DNA of 38,084 bases from Deltaproteobacteria bacterium (GTDB lineage Bacteria > Desulfobacterota > Desulfobacteria > Desulfobacterales > C00003060), in the NCBI GenBank assembly GCA_019307135.1, contig JAFDKF010000005.1, forward strand, positions 1 to 38,084, written 5' to 3'. Shown here one piece after another: positions 6,549 through 14,083 of this stretch. Made by a program: the position numbers and the translations under genes. Each line of letters opens with the position of its first letter. Position 1 is the stretch's first letter. Under the pieces are notes generated by a model, which did no database searches, was not told the origin of the DNA, and saw nothing but the letters and a program-made list of their open reading frames with translations.

Positions 6549-8642
6549 ATGTTACAACACTTTTTTAATCCATCCTCTGTGGCTGTGATCGGGGCCTCGC
6601 AAAATCCTGCCAAGATTGGTTACGACATCCTGAACAATATAGTCCAGTACGGTTATGGCGGTGCTATCTACCCAATAAACCCCAGGGCCCCAGAGATCCT
6701 GGGGCACAAGGCATATCCGGACCTCGCTTCAGTGCCTTCCGAGATAGATCTTGCGGTCGTTGCCGTACCTGCTGCAGCGGTTATGGGTGTTTTGGAGCAG
6801 TGCGGCAAGAAGGGGGTTGATTCGCTCATTGTCATTACGGCCGGCTTTAAAGAAACCGGACCACAAGGCGCGCGCCTGGAAGAAGAGCTGGTCACGCGGG
6901 CCAGGGAGCTTGGCGTTCGGGTCGTCGGTCCCAATTGCCTGGGAATTATTGATACGGCAGGCGACCTGAATGCGTCTTTTGCGGCCGGCATGCCCCTTGC
7001 CGGGCGCATCGGTTTTTTTTCCCAGTCCGGGGCCCTGTGTGTGGCCATCCTCGATTGGGCCCTGGGGGAAAATGTTGGCTTTTCAAGGTTTGTGAGCCTG
7101 GGCAACAAGATGGATATCTCAGAAACAGAGGTCATGCTTTCCATGGGCCAGGATGAAAATACACGGGTAATCCTGGGGTATTTGGAAAGCATTGAGGACG
7201 GGCCACGTTTTATGAAGGCGGCTCGCCAGGTCTCCAAAACGAAACCGATTATTATCATTAAGGCAGGCACCACAAGCGCAGGGGCCAAGGCCGCTTCTTC
7301 TCACACCGGCGCTTTGGCGGGCTCAGAGCACGCCTATCAAGCGGCTTTCAAGCAGTCCGGCATTATACAGGCTGAATCGACCCAGGCCCTTTTTGGATAC
7401 GCCATGGCTTTTGCCAGTCAACCCCTGCCAAAAGGCCGGAATCTTGCCATCATTACCAATTCCGGAGGGCCGGGCATCCTGGCCGCAGACGCCTGTGACC
7501 GGAGCTCCCTTCATCTTATTCCAACCCGCAAGGAGACTGCAGACCGCCTCCGAGAATTCCTTCCGTCCACGGCATCGCTGTATAATCCCATAGATATCAT
7601 CGGTGATGCCTCGCATGAAAGATACGAGAAAACCCTTGAGGTCATCCTGAAAGATGAGTTGATCCACGCTGTGCTGATACTCTTGACCCCAACGGCAGCC
7701 GTGGACCCAGAAGCTGTTGCGCAGGGAATCGTGGGCTTGGCCAAGGATGCTGAAAAACCGATCATGACTGCTTTCATGGGGGAAAAACGGGTGAGGGGAG
7801 CTCGCAAGATCTTCCAGGATCATGCCATACCCGCCTATGATTATCCGGAGGATGCTGTGGCAGCCATGGACGCAATGCTTTCCTATCGCCGGTGGCTGGA
7901 AGAGCCTGAAAGACAACACCAGCGTTTTGAGGCAGACACTGGTAAGGCACGAAAGCTCTTTGCCTCGGTTGTCAAGCAGCACCGGCACGATCTGATTGAA
8001 AGTGAAGCACGCGAGATCCTGAAAGCATATGGATTCAGGCTTCCTGAAAGTCGCATTGCCAGAACCACCAAGGGGGCTGTAAGAGCGGCTTCAGAGATCG
8101 GGTATCCGGTTGTGATGAAGATTGCCTCGCCCGATGTGCTCCACAAAAGCGATATGGGGGGCGTTCGCGTCGGACTTGAAACGGACGTCATGGTGGAAGA
8201 AGCTTTTTTTGATATAACCTCTAACATTCAACTACGGCAACCCGAGGCACGGATCCTGGGCGTGATGGTTCAAGAAATGATACCCCAGGGCAAAGAAGTC
8301 ATCCTGGGCATTACCCGGGACATCCAGTTTGGCCCTATGATCATGTTCGGCCTCGGCGGGATCTATGTGGAAGTCTTAAAAGACGTGGCCTTTCGAATCG
8401 CCCCGTTGAGCGTGGAGGAAGCTGATGCCATGATTCGTGACATCCGATCGTTCCCTTTGCTGCGCGGGGTGCGGGGTGAGGCACCTGCCGATATCGAAGG
8501 GATCCGCGATGCACTGCTGAGGCTGTCTCAGATGGCCATAGACTTCCCTGAAATCCTCGAGGCAGATATCAACCCACTCCTGGTGTGCCCCGAGGGTCAG
8601 GGGGCGGTGGCCGTGGATGCCAGGCTTACCATACAGGAATGA
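6549..8642 (+). CDS. ADP-forming acyl-CoA synthetase (fused alpha and beta domains)
   Basis: 697 residues, the normal size for a fused ADP-forming acetyl/acyl-CoA synthetase. The N-terminus is a CoA-binding Rossmann domain (VAVIGASQNPAKIGYDILNN). Succinyl-CoA-ligase-like domains follow (VVGPNCLGI, GFFSQSGALC, then SSHTGALAGS, where the His near residue 252 is the expected phosphorylated one). The C-terminal third is an ATP-grasp domain (GYPVVMKIASPDVLHKSDMGG, MIMFGLGGIYVEV). It interconverts acyl-CoA, ADP and phosphate with acid, CoA and ATP, giving ATP by substrate-level phosphorylation or activating acids. Related GNAT-linked Pat enzymes exist, but no acetyltransferase domain is present here. 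A phosphotransacetylase-like gene follows 219 bp downstream, supporting an acetyl-CoA/acetate role. Confidence 0.9.
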   Translation: MLQHFFNPSSVAVIGASQNPAKIGYDILNNIVQYGYGGAIYPINPRAPEILGHKAYPDLASVPSEIDLAVVAVPAAAVMGVLEQCGKKGVDSLIVITAGFKETGPQGARLEEELVTRARELGVRVVGPNCLGIIDTAGDLNASFAAGMPLAGRIGFFSQSGALCVAILDWALGENVGFSRFVSLGNKMDISETEVMLSMGQDENTRVILGYLESIEDGPRFMKAARQVSKTKPIIIIKAGTTSAGAKAASSHTGALAGSEHAYQAAFKQSGIIQAESTQALFGYAMAFASQPLPKGRNLAIITNSGGPGILAADACDRSSLHLIPTRKETADRLREFLPSTASLYNPIDIIGDASHERYEKTLEVILKDELIHAVLILLTPTAAVDPEAVAQGIVGLAKDAEKPIMTAFMGEKRVRGARKIFQDHAIPAYDYPEDAVAAMDAMLSYRRWLEEPERQHQRFEADTGKARKLFASVVKQHRHDLIESEAREILKAYGFRLPESRIARTTKGAVRAASEIGYPVVMKIASPDVLHKSDMGGVRVGLETDVMVEEAFFDITSNIQLRQPEARILGVMVQEMIPQGKEVILGITRDIQFGPMIMFGLGGIYVEVLKDVAFRIAPLSVEEADAMIRDIRSFPLLRGVRGEAPADIEGIRDALLRLSQMAIDFPEILEADINPLLVCPEGQGAVAVDARLTIQE

Positions 8643-8649
8643 GGTTAAC

Positions 8650-8674
8650 GCGGGCGGGGTAAACCCGCCCCTAC
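8650..8674. repeat. GGGCGGGGTAAACCCGCCCC repeat, half copy
   Basis: The stretch GGGCGGGGTAAACCCGCCCC plus TAC matches the left arm of the full palindrome at 35109-35165. It is followed by GTAGGGTCGGCTTTATGCCGACC, which is a different right half. Confidence 0.7.
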
Positions 8675-8732
8675 CTTACGTAGGGTCGGCTTTATGCCGA
8701 CCGCTTGATTCTTTAGGCACTTTAGTTCACCC

Positions 8733-8796
8733 TGGCCCAGACCGGGATTACTGGCTTGGTAGGTTACAATAAGCCGAAGCGCCAGGGCAGGCTTTA
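8733..8796. repeat. 64-bp dispersed repeat TGGCCCAGACC...GGGCAGGCTTTA, copy 1
   Basis: The ends TGGCCCAGACCGGGATTA and GCGCCAGGGCAGGCTTTA are shared with 37856-37920 (65 bp) and, in reverse and interrupted by other elements, with 12402-12603. The centres differ. It therefore looks like a small element with conserved termini. Confidence 0.65.
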
Positions 8797-8803
8797 GCTC
8801 ACT

Positions 8804-8841
8804 TTAGGCACTCCAGGCACTCCAGGCACTCCAGGCACTTT
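8804..8841. repeat. Tandem AGGCACTCC repeat
   Basis: A 9-bp word, AGGCACTCC, is repeated about four times just upstream of the next gene's ribosome-binding site. No complementary arm was seen. Confidence 0.85.
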
Positions 8842-8861
8842 CACTGAGGGGGCAAAAGAAA

Positions 8862-9929
8862 ATGGTTTCTCTATATATAGGATCCACACCGGCATATTCA
8901 GGTAAAAATCTAGCGGTCATGGGGCTCGGTCAGCGATTCCTTAAAGACGGGCTCAGGATGGGTTATTTTAAGCCCTTTGGCCGGTTGCCTATCAAAATAA
9001 AAGGCATGCTGACCGACAAGGACGCCTGGTTCATCTACAGGGTGCTCATGTTGAAAGATCCGGTGGAAAGCATCTGCCCGGTAGTCATGACGCAGGACCT
9101 GATGGTCGAATGCTGCCGGGGAGAAGCTCTGGGACTGGAGGAGAAGGTTCTAGAGGCATTTGAACAAGTGTCAAAAGGAAAAGATGTGATGCTCATTGCG
9201 GGGGCAGGCAAACTCGAGTCGGGCAAATGTTTTGGTATATCAGGATATGACCTGATCGAAAAACTCGATGCCCGTGTCCTTCTGATGGATCACTACGAGA
9301 GACAACTGTATCTGGATGGGGTTTTGGATACCCACGAGCGCCTGGGAAAACGCCTCCTGGGAGTCATCGTGAACAGGGTACACGCAGGTTATGCTGAAAA
9401 ACTCCAGGACTTGATTGTCCCGTTCCTGGAACGAAAAGGCATCCCCGTCTTCGGCATCCTTCCCTATGATGCTGTGCTGGGCTCAGTGACGATTGCAGAC
9501 ATTGTGGAGGTCCTTGCAGGCGACGTGCTCTGCTGCCGCAATAAGCTAGATGGCCTCATCGAGCACTTTTTAATCGGCGGCATGCAGGTCGACCGTGCCC
9601 TCGAGTATATCAGAAAGGCAAGAAACAATGCCGTGATCGTGGGGGGTGATCGGGCCGATATCCACCTTGCTGCCATTGAGGCAGCAACCCAATGCCTAAT
9701 CCTGACCGGCAATCTTTACCCGAATCAAATTGTGATCTCCAGAGCTGAAATGAGGGGCGTGCCGATTGTCGTGGTCCGGGGCGATACTTATTCAGTGGCA
9801 AAGAAGGTGGAAGATCTCTCGCGCAAGCTTCGCATCAGGGAAAAAGAAAAGGTCTATTGCGGTATTCGCCTGATCGAAGAAAAGGTCGATTTTGAAAGAT
9901 TGTATAAAGCCCTGGGGATCAGCATTTAG
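8862..9929 (+). CDS. Phosphotransacetylase N-terminal-like/DRTGG-domain protein
   Basis: 355 residues with a GAGGGGG ribosome-binding site. The N-terminal ~215 residues resemble the P-loop-like, BioD-related domain found at the front of long phosphotransacetylases (LYIGSTPAYSGKNLAVMGL; LLGVIVNRVHAGY). The C-terminal part resembles a DRTGG domain, with NNAVIVGGDRADIHLAAIEA near residue 245, where the name motif reads G-D-R-A-D. The catalytic phosphotransacetylase domain is absent, so it is probably a regulatory or nucleotide-binding protein rather than an enzyme. Stand-alone proteins of this type often neighbour ADP-forming acetyl-CoA synthetases, as here. The stop codon lies in a GATTGCGGATTGCGG word array. 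Confidence 0.8.
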   Translation: MVSLYIGSTPAYSGKNLAVMGLGQRFLKDGLRMGYFKPFGRLPIKIKGMLTDKDAWFIYRVLMLKDPVESICPVVMTQDLMVECCRGEALGLEEKVLEAFEQVSKGKDVMLIAGAGKLESGKCFGISGYDLIEKLDARVLLMDHYERQLYLDGVLDTHERLGKRLLGVIVNRVHAGYAEKLQDLIVPFLERKGIPVFGILPYDAVLGSVTIADIVEVLAGDVLCCRNKLDGLIEHFLIGGMQVDRALEYIRKARNNAVIVGGDRADIHLAAIEAATQCLILTGNLYPNQIVISRAEMRGVPIVVVRGDTYSVAKKVEDLSRKLRIREKEKVYCGIRLIEEKVDFERLYKALGISI

Positions 9930-9965
9930 ATTTTGGATTGCGGATTGCGGATGTAGTTGATAACG

Positions 9966-11528
9966 ATGGACTATCTGATACAAATCCTCACATTTCTCCT
10001 TGGCTGCACCCTGGGTGGTATTGTGGCCTGGGTGGTGGCAAGATCTCGAATCGTCTCGAAGTCGTCACGGACCCTTGCCGAGCGCAGTGCTGAAATTGCG
10101 AGGTTGCAAGAAGTCATCCACGGTAAAGAAAAAGAACTTCAAGACAGAAATAGCAGGATAGCCGATCTTCAAGGAGGATTGAGCCGGGCCGAAGCGAGCA
10201 TACTGAAGGTCTCTGAAGAACGGTCTGGGGCCAGGGCGAAGCTTGAACAAATGGACCACGTACAACAGGCCCTTGAAGAAAAGACGGGCGAGGTCAAAGA
10301 CCTGTCTGCAACCCTCACGGAACTGAAAGAAAAACAGGCAGCCCTGGAAACCGTCATAGAAAAAGAGCGGATGGCAACCGAAGAAAAGCTGCAATTGCTT
10401 GAGAAGGCCAAAGAAGAACTCACTGATACCTTCCAGGCCATCTCAGCCACGGCCCTAAAAAACAGCCATGAATCCTTTCTTGAGCTGGCCAGGGCGACCC
10501 TTACCAAATATCAGGAAGGGGCCAAGCGAGATTTGGAGCTGCGTCAAAAAGAAGTCGAACAGATCGTCGAACCCATCAAAGAATCTTTGGAAAAATATGA
10601 CAGGCAGGTCCAGGAAATGGAAAGGATAAGAGAAAAGGCTTACGGCGGCCTGTCGCAACAAGTCCAGTCACTTATGACCATACAACAAGTCCTCCAGCAG
10701 GAAACCGCCAATCTGGTCAAGGCGCTCAGAACCCCTCAGGTACGGGGCAGGTGGGGAGAGATTACCCTGAGAAGGGTTGCTGAACTTGCCGGTATGTTGA
10801 AATACTGTGATTTTTTTGAACAGGAAACTAAAAGTACCGAGCAGGGTCGTTTTCGACCCGACATGATTGTGAGGCTCCCCAATGAAAAACAGATCGTGGT
10901 GGATTCCAAGGCGCCGTTACTCGCCTATCTGGAAGCCCTGGAAGCTCAAACAGAGGAAGAAAGGACAAGCAAGTTAATACTACATTCCAAACAAATCCAG
11001 TCCCATATGAATAAGCTCTCGCAGAAGGTCTACTGGGAACAGTTCCAGCCGACCCCTGAATTTGTGGTGCTCTTTATCCCCGGAGAAAATTTTTTTAGCT
11101 CCGCATTAGAATACAGTCCCGGACTGATTGAGGAAGGTGTCAGCAAAGGCGTCATATTGGCGACACCAACAACCCTCATATCCCTTCTCAAAGCCGTGGC
11201 CTTTGGGTGGCGACAGGAAACAATGGCAAAAAACGCCGAAGCCATAAGCCTCCTGGGCAGAGAATTATATGAGAGAATCAGCACCATGGCAGAACACCTC
11301 GACAGGCTTGGCCGGGATATTCAAAAATCCGTATCCACGTATAATCAGGTTATTGGCTCTTTTGAGCGCAGGGTGTTGGCCTCTGCAAGAAAATTCAGTG
11401 AACTGGGTATCAGAAAAAGAGGCGGAGCTGAAATCATCTACCTCAGTCCTGTAGAAAAGACAACCCGCCATATCAGCCCCCCTGAACCGAACGAGCATGT
11501 ATCCCAACAGACAACCGACCCTGAATGA
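9966..11528 (+). CDS. rmuC: RmuC-family DNA recombination protein
   Basis: About 520 residues from ATG 9966; an in-frame TTG at 9957 is less likely. It has an N-terminal membrane segment (ILTFLLGCTLGGIVAWVVA), then a long coiled coil rich in E, K and Q to about residue 220. The RmuC nuclease-like domain follows, with VRGRWGEITLRRVAELAGM, then IVVDSKAPLLAYLEAL (the D-x-K pair) and VLFIPGENFFSSALEY. RmuC proteins limit inversions and aberrant recombination at short inverted repeats in E. coli. That is notable in a region so full of inverted repeats, but any link is speculation. The stop overlaps the start of the next gene. Confidence 0.93.
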   Translation: MDYLIQILTFLLGCTLGGIVAWVVARSRIVSKSSRTLAERSAEIARLQEVIHGKEKELQDRNSRIADLQGGLSRAEASILKVSEERSGARAKLEQMDHVQQALEEKTGEVKDLSATLTELKEKQAALETVIEKERMATEEKLQLLEKAKEELTDTFQAISATALKNSHESFLELARATLTKYQEGAKRDLELRQKEVEQIVEPIKESLEKYDRQVQEMERIREKAYGGLSQQVQSLMTIQQVLQQETANLVKALRTPQVRGRWGEITLRRVAELAGMLKYCDFFEQETKSTEQGRFRPDMIVRLPNEKQIVVDSKAPLLAYLEALEAQTEEERTSKLILHSKQIQSHMNKLSQKVYWEQFQPTPEFVVLFIPGENFFSSALEYSPGLIEEGVSKGVILATPTTLISLLKAVAFGWRQETMAKNAEAISLLGRELYERISTMAEHLDRLGRDIQKSVSTYNQVIGSFERRVLASARKFSELGIRKRGGAEIIYLSPVEKTTRHISPPEPNEHVSQQTTDPE

Positions 11529-12382
11529 CACCTCTCGCCGACAAGCACCACCTTCTATCGGATATCGAAAGAGCAAAACAACTATTTGGCCCGTTGAAAC
11601 GGCTGTACGAAAGGATTCCGACCACGACCTGCAACCGGCAGGCTCACTGCTGTAAACTCATGCCAGAGGTCTCCTACGTGGAATTCCTTCATGTGGTTAG
11701 CGCGCTTGGCAGGCTCCCTGAGGATGTGCGAGCAGAGACCATGGAAAAGACTATCAAGTACTTCTTTTTGAATGCGGTACGAATCGACAACTGTCCTTTC
11801 CTGCATCACAACAGTTGTCGCATTTATCAGGACCGTCCCTTCACGTGCAGGGCCTACGGTTTGTGGTCCAAGGCCTATTATGAGGTACTTGTGGCAAAAA
11901 ACAAAAAGGCAAAGGAGCCTGTCCGTGCAGCCTGGGAAACCCTGGGAGTCAAGCTTCCAGATGATGTCGTAACATACCAGCCCGCCTATTGTGACCATGT
12001 AACCATGACCTCTGGCGGCCCTATCACAGACGCAGAGCTGGATCTAATACAGGCCGAAGTATTCACCCTGGACAGTGATCTGGAACAAGGCATGAGGCAG
12101 TTCAGGCAGGTCTTTTTTTTCGATCCAAACTTTCTCTTGACATCTACAATCATTGGATATCGGTCGTGCCTGGTTGAGAAAGTGACCGTGGTAAGAGAAT
12201 ATCTGTCCAAAAAACGGAGTCCCCGTTTGGAGCAATTACTGGAGACGAAACGCCACGTTTTCACCCTCACCCCAGCCCTCAATGCTGTTGAATTAAGGAT
12301 GTCCTCTCCAGATTCTTCTCCCACTGTGTTGCTTGGAAAGGGTCCGGGCGGGGTTTATCCCCGTCCGAAAAGGTTGCCTTAA
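11525..12382 (+). CDS. YkgJ-family cysteine-cluster protein, copy A
   Basis: 285 residues. The cysteine pattern TTTCNRQAHCCKLMPEVS, then NCPFLHHNSCRIYQDRPFTCRAYG, then YCDHV is that of the YkgJ (CxxxCxxC, metal or Fe-S cluster) family, whose function is unknown. Its ATG overlaps the rmuC stop as ATGA, so it is co-transcribed. The C-terminal ~35 residues (from NAVELRMSS on) are encoded inside a 22-bp inverted repeat and look like readthrough into an inserted element, so the native protein may have ended near residue 250. Two other YkgJ-type proteins in this window are closer to each other than to this one. Confidence 0.75.
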   Translation: MTPLADKHHLLSDIERAKQLFGPLKRLYERIPTTTCNRQAHCCKLMPEVSYVEFLHVVSALGRLPEDVRAETMEKTIKYFFLNAVRIDNCPFLHHNSCRIYQDRPFTCRAYGLWSKAYYEVLVAKNKKAKEPVRAAWETLGVKLPDDVVTYQPAYCDHVTMTSGGPITDAELDLIQAEVFTLDSDLEQGMRQFRQVFFFDPNFLLTSTIIGYRSCLVEKVTVVREYLSKKRSPRLEQLLETKRHVFTLTPALNAVELRMSSPDSSPTVLLGKGPGGVYPRPKRLP

Positions 12383-12398
12383 TTCAACAGCATTGAGG
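12277..12398. repeat. Perfect 22-bp inverted repeat spanning the gene end
   Basis: CCTCAATGCTGTTGAATTAA plus GG at 12277-12298 is matched exactly in reverse complement at 12377-12398. The 78-nt loop contains a second hairpin (CGGGCGGGG/CCCCGTCCG). The stop codon of the preceding gene lies at the start of the right arm. It could be a terminator-like structure or a small inserted element. Confidence 0.85.
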
Positions 12399-12426
12399 AT
12401 TAGGCCTGCCCTGGCGCTCATGCTTA

Positions 12427-12572
12427 CTATATAGTGGCTGACCGAAAACCCCTCTTTTTGTCATTTCGACCGAAGGGAGAAATTTTTAAGCTTCTGTTTT
12501 GAAATAAGATTTCTCGTCGCTACGCTCCTCGAAATGACATTTTTACCTAGTTTTCCTTCAGGCACTATATAG
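12427..12572. mobile_element. MITE-like element with CTATATAGTG termini
   Basis: The terminal inverted repeats are CTATATAGTGGCTGACCGAA (12427-) and its near reverse complement TTCAGGCACTATATAG (-12572), about 23 bp in all. A copy of the 78-79-bp palindrome occupies the centre. A single end of the same type lies at 26506-26528. There is no coding capacity, so any movement would need a transposase encoded elsewhere. Confidence 0.65.
12460..12538. repeat. 78-79-bp palindromic repeat, copy 2
   Basis: GTCATTTCGACCGAAGGGAG at the left and GCTCCTCGAAATGAC at the right. Same family as 1716-1793 and 32978-33055, with a different AT-rich centre. It is nested inside the CTATATAG element. Confidence 0.85.
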
Positions 12573-12651
12573 GGCACAAGCTGATAAATCCCGGTCTGGG
12601 CCATGGGTGGGTAGAATAACGTGCGCCACCACTGCCACCCATGATGCATCG

Positions 12652-12680
12652 TTGACAGGGTCCTGGTGGTGTAGTATCTG
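12652..12680 (+). promoter_or_regulatory. Sigma70-type promoter for trkA-trkH
   Basis: TTGACA (12652-12657), a 17-base spacer and TATCTG (12675-12680) place the transcript start about 30 bases before the GTG of trkA. The call rests on consensus match and position only. Confidence 0.55.
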
Positions 12681-12718
12681 ACTGACGAATAATACATAGC
12701 GGTTCGGGAGCGATTTCG

Positions 12719-14083
12719 GTGAAGATTATTATTGTTGGCGCAGGTGAGGTTGGCTTCCACATTGCCAGCCGCCTTTCCCTGGAAAACAAGGATGTTATCG
12801 TTATTGAGAAGAATGCGGACGCTTTACGCCGTATTTCTGAAAACCTGGATGTGCAAACCGTCGAGGGCTCTGGAAATAGCCCGGCTATGCTCGAACAAGC
12901 GGGCATAAAAGAGGCTGATATCTTGCTGGCCGTCACCAACAGGGACGAGACCAACCTGGTGGCCGCCCTTTTTGCCAACATCCTTTCCCCCACAACCATC
13001 AAGCTGGCCCGTATCAGAAGCGAAGAATATCTCATGTATCAGCATGCCTTGAGCCACGATCCCTATCGCATCGATGTGGTCATAAACCCGGAGGCCGAGG
13101 CAGTCAAGTCGGTTGAAAGGCTGCTGAAAGTTCCCGGGGCTGTGGATGTGGGTGAATTTGCCGACGGCCGCATCAAGGTCATCGGGGTACGCCTGGACGC
13201 AGATTCCCCTGTCACCGGGACCAGGCTAATTGATCTAAAAAAGAAGACGGCCAACAAGAAAATCCTTGTAGCCGCTATTATCAGAGATGAAAAACTCATT
13301 ATCCCCTCTGGGGAGGACCAGCTCCTCGAAGGGGATCTGATCTACTTTGTTTCAGAGGAAGGGGAACTAAAGGATGCCTTGAGAATCTTCGGAAAGCGGG
13401 CCGAACCCTTTAACAGCGTCCTCATTGTGGGAGGCGGGAACCTTGGCCTGAAGTTGGCCCAGGCCCTGGAAAGGCTTTCCATACATACCAAGCTGATTGA
13501 AAAAGACCCGGATCGCTGCCGGGAGTTGGCAGAACATCTTGACAAAGTCATAGTGCTCCAGGGGGATGGCTCCGACCAGGGGCTCCTTCAGGAAGAAAAC
13601 GTCCAGAATATGGATGTGGTGGTAACGCTGACTGGAGACGAAGAGACGAACATCCTCACGTCCCTTCTTGCCAAACGGATGGGAGCGCACAAGACCGTAA
13701 CCCGCATTAGTAAGTTCAGCTATTTTCCTTTGGTTTCTGCCATCGGCCTTGAACACATCGTTAGCCCAAGACTTGCTGCAATCAATACAATCCTTCAGCA
13801 CGTTCGACGGGGCAAAGTCTTGTCTGCCATGGCGCTAAAGGGGGAAGAGGCGGAAGCCCTTGAGGCTGTTGCACTCGAAACCTCTGATATTGTGGGAAAG
13901 CCCCTCCAGCAAATTCGATTTCCTCAAGGAGCCCTGGTTGTAGCCATAATTCGTAGAGACCAAGTTATTATCCCAACGGGCGATAGCGTCATCCTGCCAC
14001 AGGATCGAATCATCATCTTTTCTACACCACAAAGCATTCCCGAGGTTGAGAAGGCCCTCATGGTCAAGTTGGAGTACTTCTAA
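12719..14083 (+). CDS. trkA: Trk potassium uptake regulatory subunit TrkA
   Basis: 454 residues starting at GTG with GGGAG eight bases upstream. It is the two-copy RCK form: Rossmann NAD-binding motifs GAGEVGFHIA (residue ~7) and GGGNLGLKLA (residue ~238), each followed by a TrkA-C domain (residues ~140-220 and ~370-454). TrkA is the cytoplasmic, nucleotide-sensing ring that gates the TrkH potassium channel. The next gene, trkH, begins immediately after the stop codon, confirming the pair as an operon. Confidence 0.96.
   Translation: MKIIIVGAGEVGFHIASRLSLENKDVIVIEKNADALRRISENLDVQTVEGSGNSPAMLEQAGIKEADILLAVTNRDETNLVAALFANILSPTTIKLARIRSEEYLMYQHALSHDPYRIDVVINPEAEAVKSVERLLKVPGAVDVGEFADGRIKVIGVRLDADSPVTGTRLIDLKKKTANKKILVAAIIRDEKLIIPSGEDQLLEGDLIYFVSEEGELKDALRIFGKRAEPFNSVLIVGGGNLGLKLAQALERLSIHTKLIEKDPDRCRELAEHLDKVIVLQGDGSDQGLLQEENVQNMDVVVTLTGDEETNILTSLLAKRMGAHKTVTRISKFSYFPLVSAIGLEHIVSPRLAAINTILQHVRRGKVLSAMALKGEEAEALEAVALETSDIVGKPLQQIRFPQGALVVAIIRRDQVIIPTGDSVILPQDRIIIFSTPQSIPEVEKALMVKLEYF

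Larger units (their letters stand above)
12402..12603. repeat. 64-bp dispersed repeat, copy 2, inverted and interrupted
   Basis: The outer ends AGGCCTGCCCTGGCGC (12402-) and CCCGGTCTGGGCCA (-12603) are the reverse complement of the repeat at 8733-8796. The centre is split by the CTATATAG-ended element at 12427-12572. Confidence 0.65.

Noticed and set aside
8804..8841. Possible regulatory iterons before the DRTGG gene
   Set aside because: Simple AGGCACTCC tandem repeats without palindromic character or a nearby regulator; more likely slippage.
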